Assembly (NCBI RefSeq): GCF_001579805.1
Contig: NZ_CP014546.1
Span: 6,324,001 to 6,388,000 of the forward strand
Direction: 5' to 3'
Length of the DNA stretch: 64,000 nucleotides
From: Pseudomonas azotoformans
Lineage (GTDB): Bacteria; Pseudomonadota; Gammaproteobacteria; Pseudomonadales; Pseudomonadaceae
Numbering within the stretch: position 1 is the first letter of the stretch; every line of letters begins with the position of its first letter. A program made the translations under genes and the position numbers. This document shows positions 1-9,554 of the stretch, in pieces. The notes beneath the pieces are model-generated. The model saw only the letters and a program-made list of their open reading frames with translations, ran no database searches and was not told the DNA's origin.

Positions 1-1121
1 CGGCAGCGGGTCTCTTCACACAGCGAGAGCATGGCGTCGAGTTTGTGCTGTTCCAGGCGCTTGTGGCGCTCGTCGCCCTCGGAGTTCTGCAGCATCTGCT
101 TGAGCATCACCACGTCTTGCAGGCCGTAGACCATCCACGCATCCGCCGGCAAACCGTCACGGCCGGCGCGCCCTGTTTCCTGGTAGTAGGCCTCGAGGGA
201 TTTGGGCAGGTCCATGTGCGCAACGAAGCGCACGTTGGATTTGTCGATGCCCATGCCGAACGCGATTGTAGCCACCATGATCAGGCCTTCCTCGTTGAGG
301 AAGCGCTTCTGGTGAGCTGACCGTGTTTCGTTGGGCAGGCCGGCGTGATACGGCAGCGCCGGGTAGCCTTGTTCACAGAGAAACGCGGCCACCTCATCGA
401 CCTTCTTGCGCGACAGGCAATAGACGATGCCCGCATCGCTGCGCCGCTCGGAAAGGAACGCCAGCAGCTGTTTGCGCGGCTGCTCCTTGGGCACGATGCG
501 GTAGAAAATGTTCGGACGGTCAAAGCTCGACAGGAAGCGCTCGGCGTTCTGCAGGTGCAGGCGCTCGACGATTTCTTCGCGGGTGCGCTTGTCGGCCGTG
601 GCGGTCAGGGCAATGCGCGGCACATCGGGAAACAGCTCTGCCAATTGGCCGAGCTGCAAATACTCGCGACGGAAGTCATGACCCCATTGGGAGACGCAGT
701 GGGCTTCGTCGATGGCAAACAGGGCGATTTCCAGGCTTTGCAAAAAAGCCAGCATGCGCGGCTGCACCAGACGCTCGGGGGCCAGGTACAGCATCTTCAC
801 TTCACCGCGCTTGATCCGTGCCGCCAGGTCGCGCTGCTGCTCGGCACTGAGGGTGGAGTTCAACGACGCGGCGGCGACGCCGAGTTCTTCAAGGGTGGCC
901 ACCTGGTCGTCCATCAGGGCGATCAGCGGCGACACCACCACGGCCAGGCCATTGCGCAACAGCGCCGGCACCTGGAAGCACAACGATTTACCACCGCCAG
1001 TAGGCATCAGGACCAGTGCGTCACCGCCATTGGCCACGCGCTCAATGATCGCACCCTGGCGGCCACGAAAACTGTCGTAGCCGAAGATGTCCTTGAGGAC
1101 GCGTTGTGCCTGCTCGAGCAT
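1..1121 (-). CDS. recQ: ATP-dependent DNA helicase RecQ (3' end outside window)
   Basis: Superfamily 2 3'-5' DNA helicase used in recombinational repair and fork maintenance. The visible 373 codons begin at ATG 1119-1121 ([20 protein letters not shown]) and run off the left edge. Walker A is MPTGGGKS, the DEAH-like box reads [19 protein letters not shown] (helicase core plus RecQ aromatic-rich loop), and motif VI reads [10 protein letters not shown]. The RQC zinc domain and any HRDC domain would lie beyond the edge. The next gene is divergent on the other strand, 276 bp away. Recognition is certain; only completeness is unknown. Confidence 0.97.
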   Translation of the reverse strand, partial: MLEQAQRVLKDIFGYDSFRGRQGAIIERVANGGDALVLMPTGGGKSLCFQVPALLRNGLAVVVSPLIALMDDQVATLEELGVAAASLNSTLSAEQQRDLAARIKRGEVKMLYLAPERLVQPRMLAFLQSLEIALFAIDEAHCVSQWGHDFRREYLQLGQLAELFPDVPRIALTATADKRTREEIVERLHLQNAERFLSSFDRPNIFYRIVPKEQPRKQLLAFLSERRSDAGIVYCLSRKKVDEVAAFLCEQGYPALPYHAGLPNETRSAHQKRFLNEEGLIMVATIAFGMGIDKSNVRFVAHMDLPKSLEAYYQETGRAGRDGLPADAWMVYGLQDVVMLKQMLQNSEGDERHKRLEQHKLDAMLSLCEETRC

Positions 1122-1397
1122 GTAAAACTCCAAAATAGTGCCGAAATCCCTCTGTACAGGCTGGCCGAAAAAAACCGCTTTCACGGGAAATAATCCGTAA
1201 GCGAAGTTTTCGCGCACTGGCGCTTGGCCTGCAAGGGCATCACAAAACGCGGCAGTATACCCGAGCGCTACCCGGCAAAGGGCGCCACTGACGAACAGCG
1301 AGCGCTATCTAAAACCTGGCAAATATGCAGTGCGGCTGGCCTGGGCGCTCAAGAAAGCCTAGAATTCAGCATCGTTTATTCCCAAGGTAGTCCTTCA

Positions 1398-1985
1398 ATG
1401 TCCTTCGCTGAGCAACTAACCCGCCTGCAAGCCTTCCTCGACGCCGATGAGCTGCATGACGAGGCGCTGGACTACGTGGCCGCCCACGGCTACCTGACCG
1501 CCCTGTCGATCTGCTCCGACGTCGTCCCCGACCGTGAATGGATCGATGCACTGTTCGCCGAAGAGCCGCACTACACCGACGCGGCCCAACGCGAAGAAAT
1601 CGAATCCACCCTGCTGGCCCTCAAGGCCCACATCGGTCGCCAACTGGCTTCCGACGAAGAGTTCGAGCTGCCGTGCGAACTGGACCTGGGCGAAGAGCCG
1701 GATGACTCCGACCTGCGCGGCTGGTGCATCGGCTTCATGGAAGGCGTTTTCCTGCGCGAAGCCGCGTGGTTCGAAACCGCCGAGGAAGAAGTCAGCGAAA
1801 TGCTGCTGCCGATCATGGTCGGTTCCGGCCTGTTCGACGACCAGCCTGAATTCGCCGACATCGCCGCCGACGCCAACCTGATGGACGACATGATCGTTCA
1901 GATCCCGGAAGCCCTGACCGCGCTGTACCTGCTGTGCAACGCACCTGACGAAAAACCGGCGATCCTCAAACCACGTCACCACTGA
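1398..1985 (+). CDS. YgfB/YecA (UPF0149) family protein
   Basis: A 195-residue acidic protein of the UPF0149/YgfB-YecA family. Family features are the helical repeats, the segment RGWCIGFMEGVF near residue 113 and the conserved IVQIPEALTALYLLCN stretch near the end. The frame stays open upstream to 1224, but homologues of this family begin at MSFAEQLTRLQAFLDADELH, so ATG 1398 is chosen. This member lacks the C-terminal SEC-A-type zinc motif seen in longer YecA proteins. The molecular role is not established; E. coli YgfB is a small helical protein of poorly known function. It is followed closely by a DUF454 gene and the two may be co-transcribed. Confidence 0.85.
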   Translation: MSFAEQLTRLQAFLDADELHDEALDYVAAHGYLTALSICSDVVPDREWIDALFAEEPHYTDAAQREEIESTLLALKAHIGRQLASDEEFELPCELDLGEEPDDSDLRGWCIGFMEGVFLREAAWFETAEEEVSEMLLPIMVGSGLFDDQPEFADIAADANLMDDMIVQIPEALTALYLLCNAPDEKPAILKPRHH

Positions 1986-2005
1986 GTCGCTTGCCCGTGA
2001 CACCC

Positions 2006-2389
2006 ATGGGCAATCGTCCTCTGCTCCTGCGCTACCTGTTGCTGGCCATCGGCTGGCTCAGTGTGGCGTTGGGGGTGATCGGGATTTTCCTGCCGGTATT
2101 GCCGACGACCCCCTTCCTGCTGCTCGCTGCCGCCTGCTTCGCCCGAAGCTCCCCACGTTTCTACCATTGGCTGGTGCAACACCCGCGCCTGGGGCCGTGG
2201 ATCCGTGATTACCTGGATGGCAATGGCATCCCCCTCAAAGCCAAGGTCTACGCCATCGGCTTGATGTGGCTGAGCATCGGCGTGTCCTGTTACCTGGTGC
2301 CACTGCCGTGGGCGCGGGGTTTCATGCTGACCAGCGCGGTGCTGGTGACTATTTACATTCTGCGCCAGAAAACCCTGCCACCCCGCTAG
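2006..2389 (+). CDS. DUF454 (YbaN-like) inner-membrane protein
   Basis: A 127-residue integral membrane protein. Residues 5-45 form a long hydrophobic hairpin containing GIFLPVLPTTPFLLLAAACF, the signature of the DUF454/YbaN family. A conserved soluble turn follows (HPRLGPWIRDY), then two more membrane segments. In-frame TTG 1991 and GTG 1997 lie upstream, but ATG 2006 gives the usual family start and none of the three has a strong Shine-Dalgarno. It follows the YgfB-like gene by 20 bp. Function is unknown. Confidence 0.8.
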   Translation: MGNRPLLLRYLLLAIGWLSVALGVIGIFLPVLPTTPFLLLAAACFARSSPRFYHWLVQHPRLGPWIRDYLDGNGIPLKAKVYAIGLMWLSIGVSCYLVPLPWARGFMLTSAVLVTIYILRQKTLPPR

Positions 2390-2503
2390 GCCGCGACATC
2401 ACGTCGCGCTCAGACCTTGGTCGACACTGACTAACCTCAAGCATTCTGCGAGACTGTCCAACCGGGCCTGGAATGCCCGGGTGTTCTTATGCGCGGAGTT
2501 ACC

Positions 2504-5500
2504 ATGACGTTGTCCAGCGGGCTGATCGCCGCCGTTGCCCTGGCCTATATGGCCATTATGTTTGCCATCGCCTTCTACGGTGATCGCCGCCGTGCGCCGC
2601 TGCCGCCGCGTATGCGTGCCTGGGTGTACAGCCTGTCGCTGGCCGTTTATTGCACCAGTTGGACATTCTTCGGCGCCGTAGGCCAGGCTGCCGAACAGTT
2701 GTGGGCGTTTTTACCGATCTACCTGGGACCGGTGTTGTTGCTGGTGTTGGCACCTTGGGTGCTGCAGAAGATGATCCTGATCAGCAAGCAGGAAAACATC
2801 ACCTCCATCGCCGACTTTATTGCGGCACGCTACGGCAAATCCCAATCCCTGGCCGTGGTGGTTGCACTGATCTGCCTGGTCGGCGTGCTGCCTTATATCG
2901 CGCTGCAACTCAAAGGCATCGTGCTGGGCGTCAATCTGCTGATCGGCGCTGGCGCCGACACCACCGGCACCCGCGCCCAGGACACGGCGCTGATTGTGTC
3001 GCTGGTGCTGGCGCTGTTCACGATTGTGTTTGGTACGCGCAACCTCGATGCCACGGAACACCACCGGGGCATGGTGCTGGCAATTGCGTTTGAATCTCTG
3101 GTCAAACTGCTCGCGTTTCTCGCGGTCGGCGCGTTTGTGACCTACGGGCTGTACGACGGTTTCGGCGATCTGTTCAGCCAGGCCATGCTCGCGCCACGGC
3201 TGGAGGAATACTGGAAAGAGACCGTCAACTGGCCCTCCATGGTGGTGCAGACCGGCGTGGCCATGATGGCGATCATCTGCCTGCCCCGGCAGTTCCATGT
3301 CACGGTGGTGGAAAACATCGATCCCCAGGACCTGCGCCTGGCCAAGTGGGTGTTTCCCGCCTATCTGATTCTTGCCGCACTGTTTGTAGTACCTATCGCC
3401 CTGGGCGGCAAGATGATGCTGCCCAGCTCGGTACTGCCGGACTCCTACGTCATCAGCCTGCCCATGGCCGAAGCCCATCCGGCACTGGCCGTGCTGGCCT
3501 TCATCGGCGGCGCGTCGGCTGCGACCGGCATGGTCATCGTGGCGAGCATCGCCCTGTCGACCATGGTCTCCAACGACATGCTGCTGCCCTGGCTGCTGCG
3601 TCGCTCCAGTGCCGAGCGGCCGTTCGAAGTGTTCCGCCACTGGATGCTCTCGGTACGCCGCGTAAGCATCGTGATCATTCTGTTGCTGGCCTACGTCAGC
3701 TATCGCCTATTAGGCTCCACCGCGAGCCTGGCGACCATCGGCCAGATCGCCTTTGCTGCCGTGACGCAACTGGCTCCCGCCATGCTCGGTGCGTTGTATT
3801 GGAAACAAGCCAACCGACGCGGGGTATTTGCCGGGCTGGCAGCCGGTACTTTCCTGTGGTTCTACACCTTGGTCCTACCGGTGACGGCGAAAAGCCTGGG
3901 CTGGTCCCTCAGCCTTTTCCCAGGGCTGACATGGATGCATTCCCACCCGCTAGGCCTGTCTGTCACCTCATTGACCTTGGGTACCGTGTTTTCCCTGGCC
4001 GGCAACTTCACGCTGTTTGTGTGGGTGTCGATGCTGTCGCGCACGCGCGTGTCCGAACACTGGCAAGCCGGGCGTTTCATCGGCCAGGAAATCAGCCAAC
4101 GTGCCAGCGCCCGTTCGATGTTGTCGGTGCAGATCAGCGACTTGCTCAGCCTGGCGGCGCGCTTTGTCGGTGAAGAACGCGCCCAGCAGAGCTTTATCCG
4201 TTTCGCCTATCGCCAGGGCAAAGGCTTCAACCCCAACCAGAATGCCGACAACGATTGGATTGCCCACACCGAGCGATTATTGGCCGGCGTACTGGGCGCC
4301 TCGTCGACACGTGCAGTGGTAAAAGCCGCCATCGAAGGTCGGGAAATGCAGTTGGAGGACGTAGTCCGCATCGCTGACGAAGCGTCGGAGGTGCTGCAAT
4401 TCAACCGCGCATTGCTGCAAGGGGCCATCGAGAACATCACCCAGGGCATCAGCGTGGTCGACCAGTCCCTCAAGCTGGTGGCCTGGAACCGGCGTTATCT
4501 GGAGCTGTTCAATTACCCGGACGGGCTGATCAGCGTTGGCCGACCGATTGCCGACATCATCCGCTACAACGCCGAACGCGGGCTGTGCGGGCCGGGCGAG
4601 GCCGAAGTGCACGTGGCGCGACGCCTGCACTGGATGCGCCAAGGCCGTGCACACACGTCCGAACGTTTATTCCCCAATGGGCGGGTGATCGAGCTGATCG
4701 GCAACCCGATGCCGGGCGGCGGTTTTGTCATGAGCTTCACTGACATTACCGCGTTCCGCGAAGCCGAGCAGGCACTCACCGAGGCCAACGAAGGCCTGGA
4801 ACAACGGGTGACCGAGCGCACCCATGAACTGTCCCAACTCAATGTGGCACTCACCGACGCCAAGGGCGTGGCCGAGTCCGCCAGCCAGTCGAAGACCCGC
4901 TTCCTGGCGGCGGTCAGCCATGACTTGATGCAACCTTTGAATGCTGCGCGCCTGTTTTCCGCCGCCCTCTCCCACCAGAACGACGGCCTCTCCACCGAAG
5001 CCCGGCAATTGGTGCAGCACCTGGACAGCTCCTTGCGCTCCGCCGAAGACCTGATCAGCGACCTGCTGGATATCTCGCGCCTGGAAAACGGCAAGATCAA
5101 TCCGCAGCGCCAGCCCTTTGCACTCAACGAACTGTTCGACACCTTAGGCGCAGAGTTCAAGGCGCTGGCCAACGAGCAAGGTTTGCGTTTCCGCCTGCGC
5201 GGCAGTCGCTTGCGCGTCGACAGCGATATCAAATTGCTGCGGCGCATCCTGCAGAATTTTCTCACCAACGCATTCCGTTATGCCGACGGCCCGGTGCTGC
5301 TCGGCGTACGCCGACGCAAGGGCGAGCTGTGCCTGGAAGTGTGGGACCGTGGCCCCGGCATCCCGCTGGATAAACAGAAGGTGATCTTCGAAGAGTTCAA
5401 ACGCCTGGACAGCCACCAGACCCGCGCGGAGAAAGGCTTGGGACTGGGCCTGGCAATCGCCGATGGCTTGTGCCGCGTACTCGGCCATCGGTTGAGCGTA

Positions 5501-5974
5501 CGCTCGTGGCCAGGCAAAGGCAGCGTATTCAGCGTGCGCGTGCCGTTGGCGCGCAATCAAGTCAGCGCGTCGATCAAGACACCCCAGGAAACCGGGCTAC
5601 CGTTGAGCGGCGCACAGGTGCTGTGTGTGGATAACGAAGAGAGCATCCTGATCGGCATGCGCAGCCTGTTGACCCGCTGGGGCTGCGAGGTGTGGACCGC
5701 CACCGACCAGGCGCAATGCGCGGCGTTGCTCGCCGACGGCGTGCGTCCGCAGTTGGCCCTGGTGGATTACCACTTGGACCATGGCGAAACCGGAACTGAG
5801 CTGATGGGGTGGCTGCGCGCACAATTGGCCGAGCCGATTCCCGGTGTGGTGATCAGCGCCGACGGCCGCCCGGAGATGGTGGCCGAAGTGCATGCGGCGG
5901 GGTTGGATTACCTGGCCAAGCCGGTGAAGCCAGCGGCGTTGCGGGCATTGTTAAGCCGACATCTTCCCTTGTAA
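2504..5974 (+). CDS. mxtR: SLC5-fused hybrid sensor histidine kinase (MxtR/CrbS type)
   Basis: A 1156-residue membrane sensor. An N-terminal sodium:solute symporter (SLC5) module with about 12-13 helices covers roughly residues 1-510. A PAS domain follows at about 630-745, a short coiled coil to 790, HisKA with phospho-acceptor His806 (AAVSHDLMQPLNA), a HATPase with N box near 920, G1 (RGPGIP) and G2 (GLGLGLAI) near 977, and a C-terminal receiver with Asp1088 (LALVDYHLDH) and Lys in LAKPVKP. ATG 2504 is preferred over ATG 2489 because GGAG sits 6-7 nt upstream of it. Length and architecture match MxtR/CrbS, which with ErdR/CrbR controls acetate metabolism. CbrA is similar but shorter and lacks the receiver. 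No response regulator gene adjoins. Confidence 0.85.
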   Translation: MTLSSGLIAAVALAYMAIMFAIAFYGDRRRAPLPPRMRAWVYSLSLAVYCTSWTFFGAVGQAAEQLWAFLPIYLGPVLLLVLAPWVLQKMILISKQENITSIADFIAARYGKSQSLAVVVALICLVGVLPYIALQLKGIVLGVNLLIGAGADTTGTRAQDTALIVSLVLALFTIVFGTRNLDATEHHRGMVLAIAFESLVKLLAFLAVGAFVTYGLYDGFGDLFSQAMLAPRLEEYWKETVNWPSMVVQTGVAMMAIICLPRQFHVTVVENIDPQDLRLAKWVFPAYLILAALFVVPIALGGKMMLPSSVLPDSYVISLPMAEAHPALAVLAFIGGASAATGMVIVASIALSTMVSNDMLLPWLLRRSSAERPFEVFRHWMLSVRRVSIVIILLLAYVSYRLLGSTASLATIGQIAFAAVTQLAPAMLGALYWKQANRRGVFAGLAAGTFLWFYTLVLPVTAKSLGWSLSLFPGLTWMHSHPLGLSVTSLTLGTVFSLAGNFTLFVWVSMLSRTRVSEHWQAGRFIGQEISQRASARSMLSVQISDLLSLAARFVGEERAQQSFIRFAYRQGKGFNPNQNADNDWIAHTERLLAGVLGASSTRAVVKAAIEGREMQLEDVVRIADEASEVLQFNRALLQGAIENITQGISVVDQSLKLVAWNRRYLELFNYPDGLISVGRPIADIIRYNAERGLCGPGEAEVHVARRLHWMRQGRAHTSERLFPNGRVIELIGNPMPGGGFVMSFTDITAFREAEQALTEANEGLEQRVTERTHELSQLNVALTDAKGVAESASQSKTRFLAAVSHDLMQPLNAARLFSAALSHQNDGLSTEARQLVQHLDSSLRSAEDLISDLLDISRLENGKINPQRQPFALNELFDTLGAEFKALANEQGLRFRLRGSRLRVDSDIKLLRRILQNFLTNAFRYADGPVLLGVRRRKGELCLEVWDRGPGIPLDKQKVIFEEFKRLDSHQTRAEKGLGLGLAIADGLCRVLGHRLSVRSWPGKGSVFSVRVPLARNQVSASIKTPQETGLPLSGAQVLCVDNEESILIGMRSLLTRWGCEVWTATDQAQCAALLADGVRPQLALVDYHLDHGETGTELMGWLRAQLAEPIPGVVISADGRPEMVAEVHAAGLDYLAKPVKPAALRALLSRHLPL

Positions 5975-5979
5975 CTCAG

Positions 5980-7473
5980 TTACTCGGGTAGGTGCGCGAC
6001 ACCGTCTGAATCCGTCATCGCCCGCTCGAGCAAATCCGCCGGCAGGCTTTTACTCGCCCGCGCCCCCAGCAACCTCAATTGCTCGGTGCGGCTGACCAGA
6101 TTTCCGCGTCCATCTGTCAGCTTGTTTCGCGCCGCACTGTAAGCCTTATCCAACTGCTGCAAACGGTTACCCACTTCATCCAGGTCCTGGATAAACAGCA
6201 CAAACTTGTCGTACAGCCAACCGGCGCGCTCGGCGATTTCCCGGGCGTTCTGGCTCTGGCGTTCCTGTTTCCACAGGCTGTCGATCACACGCAGGGTCGC
6301 GAGCAAGGTGGTTGGGCTGACAATCACGATATGACGGTCGAACGCTTCCTGGAACAGGTTGGGCTCAGCCTGCAACGCAGCGGAAAATGCCGCTTCGATC
6401 GGCACGAACAGCAACACGAAATCCAGGCTGTGCAGGCCTTCCAGGCGTTTGTAATCCTTGCCGGCCAAGCCTTTGACGTGGTTTCGCAGCGACAGTACGT
6501 GCTGCTTCAGGGCCGCCTGGCCGATCACTTCATCGTCTGCTGCCACATACTGTTGATAAGCGGTGAGGCTGACCTTGGAGTCCACCACCACCTGCTTGTC
6601 GCCGGGCAACATGATCAGCACGTCGGGCTGGAAACGCTCGCCGTCCGGGCCCTTGAGACTGACTTGGGTCTGGTACTCACGGCCCTTCTCCAGCCCGGCG
6701 TGCTCCAGCACCCGCTCAAGGATCAGCTCACCCCAGTTGCCCTGGGTTTTCTGGCCCTTGAGCGCGCGGGTCAGATTGGTGGCTTCGTCCGACAGACGCA
6801 GGTTCAACTGCTGTAGGCGCTCCAGCTCCTTAGCCAGAGAAAAACGCTCACGTGCCTCGTTCTGGTAGCTTTCTTCCACGCGCTTTTCGAAGGACTGGAT
6901 GCGCTCCTTCAGCGGGTCGAGCAATTGACCCAGGCGCTCCTGGCTGGTTTCGGCGAAGCGCTGTTCACGCTCGTCGAAGATCTTGCCGGCCAACTCGGCG
7001 AACTGCGCACGCAGCTCATCACGCGAGCCTTGCAGGTCGGTAAGGCGTTGTTGATGACTGTCCTGTTGTTCACGCAGTTCGGCGCGCAGAGCGGCCGACA
7101 AGGCATCGAGGCGGCGTAGCTCGACTTCCTTGGCGCTGCGGTCGAGGTTCCAGGCGTGGGCGGCGTCGCGGGCATTGTCGCGGTCGATCTGCAGCAACTC
7201 GACTTCGCGACGCACAGCGGCCAAGTCAGCCTGCTTGGCGGCGTTGGCCTGGCTCAAGTCGCTGATCTCGTCGCGGCTGGCATCCAGCTGAGCGGCCAGA
7301 CCTTCCTGGGCCAGCTGTGCAGTGGCCAGGCGCTCCTCGAGCAGTTCCCAGCCGGTCATGCGTGCGCTCAGGCGTCGCTGGAGCTGCCAGCACACGGCCA
7401 ATAACGGCACGGCAGCGCCAGCCAGGCCCAAGGCAATACTGGTCCAGTCAAAAACCATAGACATGTCTGCCAT
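5980..7473 (-). CDS. rmuC: DNA recombination protein RmuC
   Basis: A 497-residue RmuC-family protein, predicted to be nuclease-related and to limit inversions at short inverted repeats. One N-terminal membrane anchor spans residues 10-28. A long coiled coil follows at about 40-200. The RmuC core lies at about 220-450, with GNWGELILERVLEHAGL, FQPDVLIMLPGDKQVVVDSKVSL and YDKFVLFIQDL. Alternative starts are GTG 7476 and ATG 7464; none has a strong ribosome binding site. It converges with the sensor kinase gene, leaving 5 bp between stop codons. Confidence 0.93.
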   Translation of the reverse strand: MADMSMVFDWTSIALGLAGAAVPLLAVCWQLQRRLSARMTGWELLEERLATAQLAQEGLAAQLDASRDEISDLSQANAAKQADLAAVRREVELLQIDRDNARDAAHAWNLDRSAKEVELRRLDALSAALRAELREQQDSHQQRLTDLQGSRDELRAQFAELAGKIFDEREQRFAETSQERLGQLLDPLKERIQSFEKRVEESYQNEARERFSLAKELERLQQLNLRLSDEATNLTRALKGQKTQGNWGELILERVLEHAGLEKGREYQTQVSLKGPDGERFQPDVLIMLPGDKQVVVDSKVSLTAYQQYVAADDEVIGQAALKQHVLSLRNHVKGLAGKDYKRLEGLHSLDFVLLFVPIEAAFSAALQAEPNLFQEAFDRHIVIVSPTTLLATLRVIDSLWKQERQSQNAREIAERAGWLYDKFVLFIQDLDEVGNRLQQLDKAYSAARNKLTDGRGNLVSRTEQLRLLGARASKSLPADLLERAMTDSDGVAHLPE

Positions 7474-7519
7474 CACCGAAAAAAACCAAGGTTAGCGGAG
7501 CACAAGGCCTGAGGACAGC

Positions 7520-7843
7520 TCAGTCTTCGACCTGGCCCAGTTCGCGCTGGGCGCGGCGGTCACCGGCGCGGGCGGCCAGGCGTAGCAGGTCGTGGCCGAT
7601 GCGGCGGTCGCGGGCATTCCCGCATTCGCGGCACATCAGTTGGCCCAGGCGGCTTTGCGCGGCAACCACACCCTCACGGGCCGGCTGCTTGAGCAAACGC
7701 CCGGCGAAGTGCTTGACGTTGGTGTTGTGACCCAGGCGCGGACTGTCGAGCAACCACAAGGCAACTTTCAACGAGAAGCGCTTGGGGGCGGTAACAGTTT
7801 GAGGGGTGTCGGTAACAGAAGGTGATACTGAGCGAAACTTCAT
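7520..7843 (-). CDS. small Sel1-like repeat protein
   Basis: A 107-residue basic protein starting at ATG 7841-7843 (MKFRSVSPSV). The open frame extends to 8002, but that part looks non-coding. The C-terminal half contains two helical repeats resembling Sel1/TPR units (REGVVAAQSRLGQLM and RIGHDLLRLAARAGDRRAQ). A pair of cysteines in LMCRECGN lies between them. It lies 46 bp downstream of nothing but its own promoter region and just upstream of rmuC, so the two may be co-transcribed. Function unknown; likely a protein-protein interaction module. Confidence 0.65.
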   Translation of the reverse strand: MKFRSVSPSVTDTPQTVTAPKRFSLKVALWLLDSPRLGHNTNVKHFAGRLLKQPAREGVVAAQSRLGQLMCRECGNARDRRIGHDLLRLAARAGDRRAQRELGQVED

Positions 7844-8299
7844 AAAGCACTGTGGGACAGAACGGAAGGCGCGCCACTCTACTCTTTTTTTCGTACAGGT
7901 AAAGCTGAAAAAACTCGGCACGCCCGTTCTAGAGCAAGCGCTCGGGACAATCCACAGAAGCTGTGGATAACTCAGTGGACAACCCCCCTTTAACTCGCGC
8001 AAAGCCCCATGGAATGGGGGCCGCAGTCAAACTGACGATTTTTTCACCAATAAAAAAAAGCCAGATTTTTCATTGACTTAAATTTCCATTACAGGCAAAT
8101 GGCAGCCTCGCAGTGCAGTTGACAGCGCGGTTACACACGACGCAACTAATGTGCACAAGTACCCATCCGATGGTTATATCCCCGGCTTTTTTGAAGCGAC
8201 TCGCTGCAAAAATGTTACCGCGAGGGCAAAGCGGGGACTTTTCAAATCTTTCCCGGCTCGCCACACTCCCCCACCTACATCGCAACGGTGGGTGGGTTG
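7844..8299. other. 456-bp intergenic region with DnaA-box-like cluster
   Basis: No ORF here looks real. The notable content is at 7951-7982: an inverted repeat TCCACAG-AAG-CTGTGGA, overlapping a perfect DnaA-box 9-mer TGTGGATAA at 7962-7970, and a near match AGTGGACAA at 7974-7982. The rest is promoter space between the leftward Sel1-like gene and the rightward membrane protein gene. An A-rich run lies at about 8050-8060. Confidence 0.5.
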
Positions 8300-8605
8300 A
8301 TGAAAGGGATTCTGTTATTCGCCGTGTTGCTGCTGGCCATCTGCGCCGTTTCCTTGGGGATCAATGCCGCACTGCCGTCACCGGATGGGGCGCTGTTCGC
8401 CATCGCGATCCTGCTGTCGGCGGCGTTCACGGCCGTGAGCCTGTGCATCGAACTGGGTGAAGGCCGGATAAACGACATGGGCGACGTGATGAAGGTGGTA
8501 GAAACCGGTCAATCCCTACGCCTGACGCTTGCCGCCTACGGGCTGGGCTGCTCCCTGGCGGCAGCGACCACCGTACTGGTCTATCGCGGCCTGTTGGGCG
8601 GCTGA
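8300..8605 (+). CDS. small inner-membrane protein, unknown
   Basis: A 101-residue hydrophobic protein with three predicted membrane helices (MKGILLFAVLLLAICAVSLG; ALFAIAILLSAAFTAVSLCI; LAAYGLGCSLAAATTVLVY). A polar stretch lies between helices two and three (ELGEGRINDMGDVMKVVETG). ATG 8300 is chosen over GTG 8288 because it places the first helix at the N terminus. I do not recognise the family. Hydrophobicity and codon pattern support it as a real gene. Confidence 0.6.
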   Translation: MKGILLFAVLLLAICAVSLGINAALPSPDGALFAIAILLSAAFTAVSLCIELGEGRINDMGDVMKVVETGQSLRLTLAAYGLGCSLAAATTVLVYRGLLGG

Positions 8606-9049
8606 TGAAAGTTTTTTTGGCTAACACACTTCCCTTACCTGTTTCAATCCGTTACTATCCGCGGCGTTAGTACCAAGCTGAAAGTCAATTCTGGTCGAAC
8701 GACTCCCCTGTCCAACACGGGATCGACCACCTCGATGGTTTCCAGGTATCACTTGCGACGACACGGCCTTTGAACAAGCAAAGGGTGCCGCGAAGTTTCC
8801 ATACTCTGACCGAACCAACCTGCAAATTGATCAGGATCTTCACCCCGGGCCCAGAACCTTTGCCCCTGTTGTGTTGCCTGCCCTCCTAAGTACCTACCTG
8901 CCAGCCCAAGCGCGCCTAACTTATCAGCGCTTCAAACTGGCTGCTTTGTTCCAGTCGGTTTCTTCGTTCGATCAATAGTGGTCAACGTCGCTGGAACGTT
9001 TTAATACGGCACGGTTCTTATCCGTGTCATTTGTAGGAACACCAATAAT
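8606..9049. other. 444-bp intergenic/leader region
   Basis: No ORF longer than about 12 codons is convincing and I see no terminator after the upstream gene. The strand is C-rich and pyrimidine-tracted on the + side. It could be a long 5' leader for the 74-residue protein that follows, or hold an unannotated small RNA; nothing recognised directly. Confidence 0.4.
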
Positions 9050-9274
9050 ATGAACGCTCAAATCCATACTCAGGATGCCATTCGCACCCTCACCAACGCT
9101 TTTGCTCCAATGAACTGCCTGATAATGGCCGCTCGCAAAGGCTGCTTCAGCTTCACCCTGGTCAACGAACACGGCATCGCTCGTCACAGCGAACGCCTGT
9201 ACCCCGATCAATACTCCAGCGCAGAACCGCTGCAGGCCGTGATCGAGCGTACCCGTCAGGCGCTGACTGCCTGA
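9050..9274 (+). CDS. 74-residue conserved-type small protein
   Basis: A small soluble protein with the look of a compact alpha/beta domain: an N-terminal helix (AIRTLTNAFAPMNCLI), two beta strands (KGCFSFTLVNEHGIARHSE), and a C-terminal helix (PLQAVIERTRQAL). This pattern resembles small Pseudomonas domain families such as DUF1652, but I cannot assign it firmly. TAGGAA lies about 10 nt before ATG 9050. The gene is closed by a strong terminator at 9298-9327, so it is probably monocistronic. Confidence 0.7.
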   Translation: MNAQIHTQDAIRTLTNAFAPMNCLIMAARKGCFSFTLVNEHGIARHSERLYPDQYSSAEPLQAVIERTRQALTA

Positions 9275-9297
9275 TCGACCCGAGTCGCTGAAACACA

Positions 9298-9327
9298 AAA
9301 ACCCTGTTTGAAAAGCAGGGTTTTTTA
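9298..9327 (+). terminator. Rho-independent terminator
   Basis: A perfect stem AAAACCCTG / CAGGGTTTT with a 9-nt loop, running into a T tract, 23 bp after the stop of the 74-residue gene. Confidence 0.9.
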
Positions 9328-9554
9328 TTGCCCGGAATTTGCTTATTGAGCTTTTGCACTAAGTTCGAATAGATATAAACGTTATAACTAAATGAAGAAG
9401 ATGTTTTAAAAACAGTCCTTTACATCACAAATATGACACTACACTTCAACTCAAGCGGCATGATCCGCTTCCGGCGAGCCTGAGATCCGATCCACTGCTG
9501 CCAAGCCCCCACCTTCTCAGGCTTCGTCGACCACTTTCACGGATTGAGGCGTGT

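Noticed and set aside
8113..8460. 115-codon rightward frame overlapping the small membrane protein gene
   Set aside because: Different frame without membrane or domain signal; the 101-residue frame is better supported.
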